NCBI GenBank assembly: GCA_028819475.1
Contig: JAPPLJ010000021.1
Coordinates: forward strand, 1 to 64,000
Length of the DNA: 64,000 nucleotides
From: Rhodospirillaceae bacterium
GTDB lineage: Bacteria; Pseudomonadota; Alphaproteobacteria; Bin65
Reading direction: 5' to 3'
Position 1 is the first letter of the stretch. The number at the start of each line of letters is the position of its first letter. The notes below the pieces were generated by a model. It had not been told where the DNA came from and ran no database searches. It saw nothing but the letters and a program-made list of their open reading frames with translations. The position numbers and the translations under genes were made by a program. Positions 59,286 through 64,000 of this stretch are shown piece after piece.

Positions 59286-60191
59286 ATGAGAGGAAAAGTG
59301 CCCGAACCGGATTACAGGATCGGCTTCGCCCTGGTGCTGGTCGCCTCGGCGTGTTTCGGGCTGGGTCCGGCCCTCGGGCAGTTCGCCGCCGACAACGGCC
59401 TGTCGCCGCTCACAACGACGGCGTGGCGTTTCGTGATTCCGGTGCTGGTCCTGTCACCGTTCCTGCCGCGCGCCTTCGCGCATGGCCGGCTCGCCTTCGT
59501 GGGGCTGGCGGTGGGCGCGATCGCCGCGCTCGGCATGGTCGCCTACTTCACCGCCCTGCGCCATCTCAGCGTCGCGACCGTTTCGGTGATCTATTTCACC
59601 TACCCGCTGTTCACGATCCTGCTCGACCGTCTCCTGTTCGGCGAACGCATCCGCCGCCGGGCGATCGCCGCCTCGTTGTTGATCGTCGCCGCCGCGGTTG
59701 TCGTCGTGCCTGCCGCAAAGCTGAGTGGCGGAAAGGCGGAAATCATCCTGCTGGCCTTCGCCGCACCGGTCGGATTCGCCATCCTGATCGTTGCCCTGTC
59801 GCGCACGCTGACGCCGATCCCCCTCCTGCCGCGCGCCAGCATCGGCCTGACCGGCGCACTGGCCGGCCTCGCGCCCGGATTTCTCCTGTTCGAAGCCGGG
59901 CCGCTGCTGCCGGCCGCGCCGCAGGCCGCAGCCACGCTCATCGTCTTCGCCGCCGCGACCACCGTGATTCCGCAGCTGCTCTACACCGCGGGTTCCCGCC
60001 ACGCCGGCGCCGGCCTGACGGCGATTGCCGGCGCGTTCGAACTGGTCGTGGCGCTGCTCGTCGGCTGGATCTGGCTCGGCGATCCGGTGCTCACCCGCGA
60101 AGTCATCGCAGGTTCGCTGATTCTGGCGGCGCTGGCGTCGGCCGTCGTGCCCCTTCCGGCGGGTATGAGGGGCCGAAACGGTCAGCCGTAG
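59286..60191 (+). CDS. DMT-superfamily transporter (EamA)
   Basis: A 301-aa permease with ten predicted helices and two EamA repeats. The first ends with VIYFTYPLFTILLDRLLFGE, the classic EamA motif; the second has a matching GAFELVVALLVGWIWLGDP. Members export amino acids and other metabolites. ATG 59286 is used. Its stop overlaps the convergent DUF169 gene by 10 bp. Substrate unknown. Confidence 0.9.
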   Translation: MRGKVPEPDYRIGFALVLVASACFGLGPALGQFAADNGLSPLTTTAWRFVIPVLVLSPFLPRAFAHGRLAFVGLAVGAIAALGMVAYFTALRHLSVATVSVIYFTYPLFTILLDRLLFGERIRRRAIAASLLIVAAAVVVVPAAKLSGGKAEIILLAFAAPVGFAILIVALSRTLTPIPLLPRASIGLTGALAGLAPGFLLFEAGPLLPAAPQAAATLIVFAAATTVIPQLLYTAGSRHAGAGLTAIAGAFELVVALLVGWIWLGDPVLTREVIAGSLILAALASAVVPLPAGMRGRNGQP

Positions 60192-60991
60192 CTCGCCGCC
60201 AGCCCGGCCCGGGCATCGCCCTGGATGCCGAATTGCGGGATCGGGTAGCGCAGGCCGTTCTTCGACAGGGCGGCCAGACCGTCGATCACGCCCGGCAGGT
60301 AGGACGGCGGAATCGCCATCAGCAGCTCATCCTCCAGCACGCCGCCATAACGCCGTTCGGCAAAGCACGGGATCGACAGGCTGGGCTCGCCGGTCTTGAG
60401 CGCGCGGCCCCAGCTGTCGGCGCAGGCGCTCTCGCCGACGCAGCCCCATTCGAGTTTCCTGTAGCCGGTCCATTGCAGCCCGTTGATGAACAGAATCATC
60501 TGGGCCGGCGTGCCGTAGATCAGGCAGATGTCCGGCGGATCGAGCCGGCCGGCGGCGAGCGGCGAAACCGCCATTGCGGCGTAGGTTCCGTGCGGGACCA
60601 CATCCATCGCTTCCTGGTGGGCGGCAGCATCGGCCGATGTCTCGAACCACACGCCGGCCATATGCTCGCCGGAAAGCCATTCCGGGTTCTGCGGATGCAG
60701 GCCGATCACCGCGCCGCACTGGGCGCCGACCAGATCCTCCTGGGTGATGCCGACCGTCCAGTTGAGACGGCAGGCCTGGGCGACGATCTGGTCGGTCGTG
60801 TGGATCGTGCCCCCGGGCCGCCGGATGCGCGGCACCGCCTCCATGGCCTCGACCGTTTCGAACAGCTTCATGCCGATGGGCGTCGTGCGCAAGCGCAGAT
60901 AGCGGTTCAGGCCCGCGACGAGGCCCGCATAGTCGTAGGCCGGGCGCGCATCGTCGCCCACGGACGATTCGGACGGGGATGAGGGCAGCAT
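60182..60991 (-). CDS. DUF169 family protein
   Basis: A 269-aa protein of the DUF169 family. The family pattern is visible: LRTTPIGMKLF near residue 45, CRLNWTVGIT with a conserved Cys, VPHGTYAAMAVSPL, DICLIYGTPAQMILFINGLQW and IPCFAERRYGG. DUF169 proteins are uncharacterised but often associate with anaerobic or cofactor metabolism. ATG 60991 has GGAG upstream. It is convergent with the DMT transporter. Confidence 0.85.
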   Translation of the reverse strand: MLPSSPSESSVGDDARPAYDYAGLVAGLNRYLRLRTTPIGMKLFETVEAMEAVPRIRRPGGTIHTTDQIVAQACRLNWTVGITQEDLVGAQCGAVIGLHPQNPEWLSGEHMAGVWFETSADAAAHQEAMDVVPHGTYAAMAVSPLAAGRLDPPDICLIYGTPAQMILFINGLQWTGYRKLEWGCVGESACADSWGRALKTGEPSLSIPCFAERRYGGVLEDELLMAIPPSYLPGVIDGLAALSKNGLRYPIPQFGIQGDARAGLAASYG

Positions 60992-61117
60992 GGCGGGTCT
61001 CCAGGAACGGTGTTGGCGCATTCAACCACAGGGACAGGCCGGGACCCAACAGCATCCCCGCCCCGGTGCCGAACCGCCGGCAGGAAATTGCCATGGCGGT
61101 ACCGCCTTTCGACCGGG

Positions 61118-61474
61118 CTACGGCATCAACGGCCCGAAGGTGCGGTAGAGCCAGCCGGCGAAATCGTCCTCCAGCGGGAAGGACAGCATGCCCAGGACCG
61201 AATAGCCCAGCAGCCACGGCATCAGGAAGAAGCGGATCATATAGAAGAACCAGGCGACGTAGAGCGGGATCATCGGCTCGATGATGAAGCCGGGCGTGAT
61301 CGGCTTGAAGACCCGGAGGAACGGGTCCGTGATCTTCACGAAGGCCTTCATAAAAAAGAAGGGAGAATTCGTCGGCAGGAAGATGTTCATGCCGAAGCGG
61401 CCGATCAGCGTCCACATGATCGCGCCCAGGACATAGTCCAGGCCTATCGCCCAGATCGGGATTCCTGCAGGCAT
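61118..61474 (-). CDS. YggT-family integral membrane protein
   Basis: A 118-aa protein with three hydrophobic segments. The middle carries the YggT-like FVKITDPFLRVFKPITPGF, and IPLYVAWFFYMIRFFLMPWLL follows. YggT proteins are small inner-membrane proteins of unclear role. ATG 61474 has GAGATGGAAT upstream; the frame is open for a long distance upstream, but that part is antisense to other features. It lies downstream of a strong terminator (61549-61583), so it has its own promoter or is read through. Confidence 0.8.
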   Translation of the reverse strand: MPAGIPIWAIGLDYVLGAIMWTLIGRFGMNIFLPTNSPFFFMKAFVKITDPFLRVFKPITPGFIIEPMIPLYVAWFFYMIRFFLMPWLLGYSVLGMLSFPLEDDFAGWLYRTFGPLMP

Positions 61475-61548
61475 ATTCCATCTCTCGTTTCGCGCTGCGC
61501 CGGCAGCATAGGAATTTTCGGGAGCGGAACAAGGTTCCGAGCGCGCGC

Positions 61549-61583
61549 AAAAAATTCGGGGGCGGAACTGGGTTCCGCCCCCG
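61549..61583 (-). terminator. strong Rho-independent terminator of the symporter operon
   Basis: On the minus strand a perfect 12-bp stem CGGGGGCGGAAC (61557-61568) with GTTCCGCCCCCG (61572-61583) and 3-nt loop is followed by AA and six T residues (61549-61554). It lies 23 bp after the symporter stop. A smaller, related hairpin GGAAC-AAG-GTTCC follows at about 61526-61538. Confidence 0.9.
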
Positions 61584-61605
61584 GTGCAGTTTCGGTTGGT
61601 TGGCG

Positions 61606-63414
61606 TCAGTGCGAAGCTTCGAGGATCGCGGACCCGCTTGGATCGCGGGTATTGTCCACCATCTGCTGAACCTCGTCGCTCGGCGCCGGGGTCATCAGGC
61701 TGACGACGACCATCGCCACCAGGCTGACCGGCATGCCGATGATGCCGAACCGGAGATGGTTCAGCTCGAACAGCGTTTGACCGGTGGTGTAGGTCCACCA
61801 GAGGTAGACCGACCCGGCCCCGAAGCCGAGGACCATGCCCGCAATCGCGCCCGCCGTCGTTGCCCGTTTCCACCAGACACCCAGGACGAGCGGGAAGAAC
61901 AGGCCCGAGCAGGCGAAGCAGAAGGCCCAGGCGACCGCCCCCAGAATACCGGTTAGCTGGAAACTGGCGACGATAGCGCCGAGCGCACCGATCACGATCA
62001 GCAACACGCGGGCGACGATCAGGCGCCGCGCGGTGTCGGCCTTCGGATCGATGATCTTGTAGTACAGATCGTGGCTCAGCGCGTTGGCGATGGCGAGCAG
62101 CAGCCCGTCCGCCGTCGACATGGCGGCCGCCATGCCGCCTGCCGCGACCAGGCCCGAGATCACATACGGCAGCCCCGCGATTTCCGGCGTGGCCAGCACG
62201 ACGATGTCGGGCCGCATGAAGAACTCGTTGACCTGCAGGATGCCATCCTTGTTGCCATCCGTTATCGCCAGCATCTTCACGTCGACCCAGTTCTTGACCC
62301 ATTCGAGATTGCTCACATCCGCAACGGATTTGCCGATGATGCTGGTCGCGAGGTTGGGATCGAACAGCTGCAGCTTGGTCAGCGTGGCCAGGGCCGGCGC
62401 CGTGAAGTACAGCAGGAAGATGAAGAACAGCGAGAAGGACACGGAACGCCGCGCCGCGCGAACGGTCGGCGTCGTGAAGTAGCGCATCAGGATGTGCGGC
62501 AGCGACGCGGTCCCTGCCATCATGCAGAGTGCCAGGGTCACGAACTGCCAGCTGTGCGCAGCGTCACCGGGTGCGTTGTGCAGGCTGGTGAGAATTCTCA
62601 CCCCCGGCACCTTTTCGACGGCAGCGGCGCCGACATTCAGCGTCGGCTCAAGCTCCGTGATCCGCGCCACGGCTTCGCCGTAGGTGAAGTGCGGAATGAT
62701 GCCGAAGCCCTGCGCGTTGGACATCCAGATGACCGGCACGAGGTAGGCGATGATCAGCACGATATACTGCGCCACCTGCGTCCAGGTCACTGCGCGCATG
62801 CCGCCGAGCATCGAGCAGAGCAGGATACCCAGCAGGCCGAACCAGACGCCGACCTCGAACGGGATGTGCAGCGCGCGCGCCGCGATCGTTCCGGTGGCGT
62901 TGATCTGCGCCGTCACATAAGTGAAGGACGTCACAACCAGGATGATAACGGCCACGAACCGCGCCGTGTTGCCGCCGTAACGGGTTCCGATGAAGTCGGG
63001 CACCGTGTAGCAGCCGAACTTGCGCAGATACGGCGCGAGCAGCGCGTTCACCAGCACATAGCCGCCGGTCCAGCCGACGACGAAGGCGAGGTAACCGTGT
63101 CCGCCGAAATAGATGCCGCCGGCCAGCGCCACGAAGGACGCGCCGGACATCCAGTCCGCCGCCGTCGCCATCCCGTTGAACACGGGCGGCACTTCGCGGC
63201 CGGCGACATAGTAGGCCGACACCTGCATGGTGCGCGACAGCCAGCCGATCGCGGCGTAGATGACGACCGTGAAGATGACGAACAGGATGCCGATGGTGTC
63301 GGCGCCCAGGCCCGCCTGCTCCAGGATCGCCATCAGAATGATGAAGACGACGAAGCCGCCGGTGTACATGCCGTAAATTTTCGGCAGGTTCTCGATGAAG
63401 TTCCCTTTGAACAT
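61606..63414 (-). CDS. sodium:solute symporter family protein (acetate-permease-like)
   Basis: A 602-aa SSS-family permease with about 13-14 spans. Family signatures include NGMATAADWMSGASFVALAGG, GGYVLVNALLAPYLRKFGCYTVPDFIGTRYGG (in pieces) and AAGGMAAAMSTADGLLLAIANALSHDLYY. It is close to ActP-like and the VC_2705-type symporters, so acetate, pyruvate or another short acid is likely but not proven. A soluble insert (about 355-405) contains a DGNKDGILQVNEFF segment resembling an EF-hand loop. It follows the DUF4212 subunit by 11 bp and ends at a strong terminator. Confidence 0.93.
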   Translation of the reverse strand: MFKGNFIENLPKIYGMYTGGFVVFIILMAILEQAGLGADTIGILFVIFTVVIYAAIGWLSRTMQVSAYYVAGREVPPVFNGMATAADWMSGASFVALAGGIYFGGHGYLAFVVGWTGGYVLVNALLAPYLRKFGCYTVPDFIGTRYGGNTARFVAVIILVVTSFTYVTAQINATGTIAARALHIPFEVGVWFGLLGILLCSMLGGMRAVTWTQVAQYIVLIIAYLVPVIWMSNAQGFGIIPHFTYGEAVARITELEPTLNVGAAAVEKVPGVRILTSLHNAPGDAAHSWQFVTLALCMMAGTASLPHILMRYFTTPTVRAARRSVSFSLFFIFLLYFTAPALATLTKLQLFDPNLATSIIGKSVADVSNLEWVKNWVDVKMLAITDGNKDGILQVNEFFMRPDIVVLATPEIAGLPYVISGLVAAGGMAAAMSTADGLLLAIANALSHDLYYKIIDPKADTARRLIVARVLLIVIGALGAIVASFQLTGILGAVAWAFCFACSGLFFPLVLGVWWKRATTAGAIAGMVLGFGAGSVYLWWTYTTGQTLFELNHLRFGIIGMPVSLVAMVVVSLMTPAPSDEVQQMVDNTRDPSGSAILEASH

Positions 63415-63425
63415 GACGGTCTCCC

Positions 63426-63698
63426 CTACCCTTCGGTTTCGTCGCCGGAGAGACCCGCATCAGCGTCGATCTTGTCCTGCTGCCAGTTCTGGTAGAAGAT
63501 CAGCAGCACGAAAATGATCAGCGAGCCCTGGACTGCGAGATAGTAGCCCAACGGGAATCCGATGAAGGAAACCCCGTTTAGGCTCTTAGCGAACCAATGC
63601 ACCAGAAGGGAGAAAATGAACCATATGATCAGGACGATGATCGTAAGGGTTCTGGTCCTCTCCCAATGGCGCGTCCGCTGGCCTGACGAATCGGACAT
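63426..63698 (-). CDS. DUF4212 small subunit of sodium/solute symporter
   Basis: A 90-aa membrane protein with two spans (TIIVLIIWFIFSLLVHWF and PLGYYLAVQGSLIIFVLLIF) separated by a short loop, and a soluble Asp/Glu-rich tail. This is the DUF4212 family that is encoded next to and works with SSS-type symporters. ATG 63698 follows GAGG; the frame upstream is unrelated. It is first in the two-gene operon. Confidence 0.9.
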   Translation of the reverse strand: MSDSSGQRTRHWERTRTLTIIVLIIWFIFSLLVHWFAKSLNGVSFIGFPLGYYLAVQGSLIIFVLLIFYQNWQQDKIDADAGLSGDETEG

Positions 63699-63855
63699 GC
63701 GGCACCATCCTCTGAGATATGTTCGAAAGCGATTCCGTGGTGTATCCCGGCAATCTCCGGACCGGGCACACGGAGCGGGAAATTTATACGGTGACAAAGA
63801 AATGTGTCAAGGTACCATGATTCTCACACATTAAGTCGTAGATTAAATTTCTGCG

Positions 63856-64000
63856 ATGATCCTCTCTCTTCTTCAAACACTGTCCGGCCCTATAAAGAGT
63901 ATCGCCGAGCGATTCGACCGCACACCGATAGAATCGGTCGAGAATTTGTATCTTTTTGCCCGGACACGCGCTTCGTTCGTGGCGCAAACATCACTGTTCG
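63856..64000 (+). CDS. 5' end of a conserved hypothetical gene, cut by window end
   Basis: From ATG 63856 the plus strand stays open to the window end (48 codons). The start MILSLLQTLSGPIKSIAERF and RTPIESVENLYLFARTRASF, continuing FVAQTSLF, has the compact helical composition of a real protein and codon use like the window. I recall similar alphaproteobacterial proteins of unknown function, but cannot name a family. No Shine-Dalgarno site is evident. It would be divergent from the symporter operon, sharing the 157-bp region 63699-63855. Confidence 0.6.
   Translation, partial: MILSLLQTLSGPIKSIAERFDRTPIESVENLYLFARTRASFVAQTSLF

Noticed and set aside
63784..63987. 67-codon minus-strand frame at the window end
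   Set aside because: Overlaps in antisense the better-looking plus-strand gene starting at 63856, and has no family features.
1..64000. CRISPR arrays, IS elements, prophage or integrase genes
   Set aside because: I looked for regularly spaced repeats and for transposase, integrase or phage structural motifs on both strands and saw none.

Overview
The window is high-GC chromosomal DNA from a Gram-negative bacterium, almost certainly an alphaproteobacterium of the Rhodospirillales/Rhizobiales type. The best evidence is a circularly permuted, two-piece ssrA (tmRNA) gene, with the CCA acceptor end upstream of the 5' end, at about 22.8-23.1 kb. An alphaproteobacterial-type sspB and a folP-glmM-thiD block agree with this. 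Trimethylamine monooxygenase (tmm), a DddP-like M24 protein, a cytosolic reductive-dehalogenase homologue, two Liv-type ABC systems, a TctCBA system and a sodium:solute symporter suggest a free-living, possibly marine, heterotroph with broad uptake of small organic compounds. That lifestyle reading is inference.

Layout. 0.1-9.2 kb: aldehyde dehydrogenase, enoyl-CoA hydratase, then a four-gene minus-strand operon (class II aldolase, fatty-acid desaturase, DddP-like M24 protein, Rieske ferredoxin) divergent from a LysR regulator with a clear inverted repeat between them; then a class III CoA-transferase. 9.3-19.6 kb: TonB receptor, Xi-class glutathione transferase, LacI regulator, two metallo-beta-lactamase-fold hydrolases, an isochorismatase-like hydrolase and a thiolase. 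19.6-20.9 kb: two tandem AbrB/PIN toxin-antitoxin modules, one intact and one whose toxin has lost its middle. 20.9-25.5 kb: RraA-like protein, thyX, the tmRNA gene, sspB, a coupled alpha/beta hydrolase and an ornithine-cyclodeaminase-family enzyme.

25.6-37.7 kb is transport-rich: tctCBA, then livKHMGF-ilvD on the minus strand, divergent from tmm and a TPR-like gene. The livK-tmm intergenic region carries ATTGGT boxes at exact 10-bp spacing. 37.7-44.3 kb: a DUF4160/DUF2442 module with a perfect palindrome in its promoter, cutA, an MFS permease, a thioesterase, a DUF454 protein, and a VOC protein followed by the reductive-dehalogenase homologue, which contains an internal duplication. 44.3-45.3 kb is about 1 kb without a convincing gene but with promoter-like sites and palindromic repeats.

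45.3-64 kb: a second Liv system (GFHM) lacking a binding protein, a periplasmic ankyrin protein, a thiolase, an accessory two-gene module (GIY-YIG-like nuclease plus a DUF6884/YaaA-like protein), ridA-like and dadA-like genes that overlap, folP-glmM-thiD, a BON/OmpA envelope protein, a DMT exporter, a DUF169 protein, a YggT protein, a sodium:solute symporter with its DUF4212 small subunit and a strong terminator, and the 5' end of one more gene cut by the window edge.

The best candidates for under-described biology are the GIY-YIG/DUF6884-like pair (51.2-52.5 kb), the reductive-dehalogenase homologue with its VOC partner (41.4-44.3 kb), the phased operator array between livK and tmm, and the DddP-like operon. 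No IS element, CRISPR array, tRNA or rRNA gene was found.
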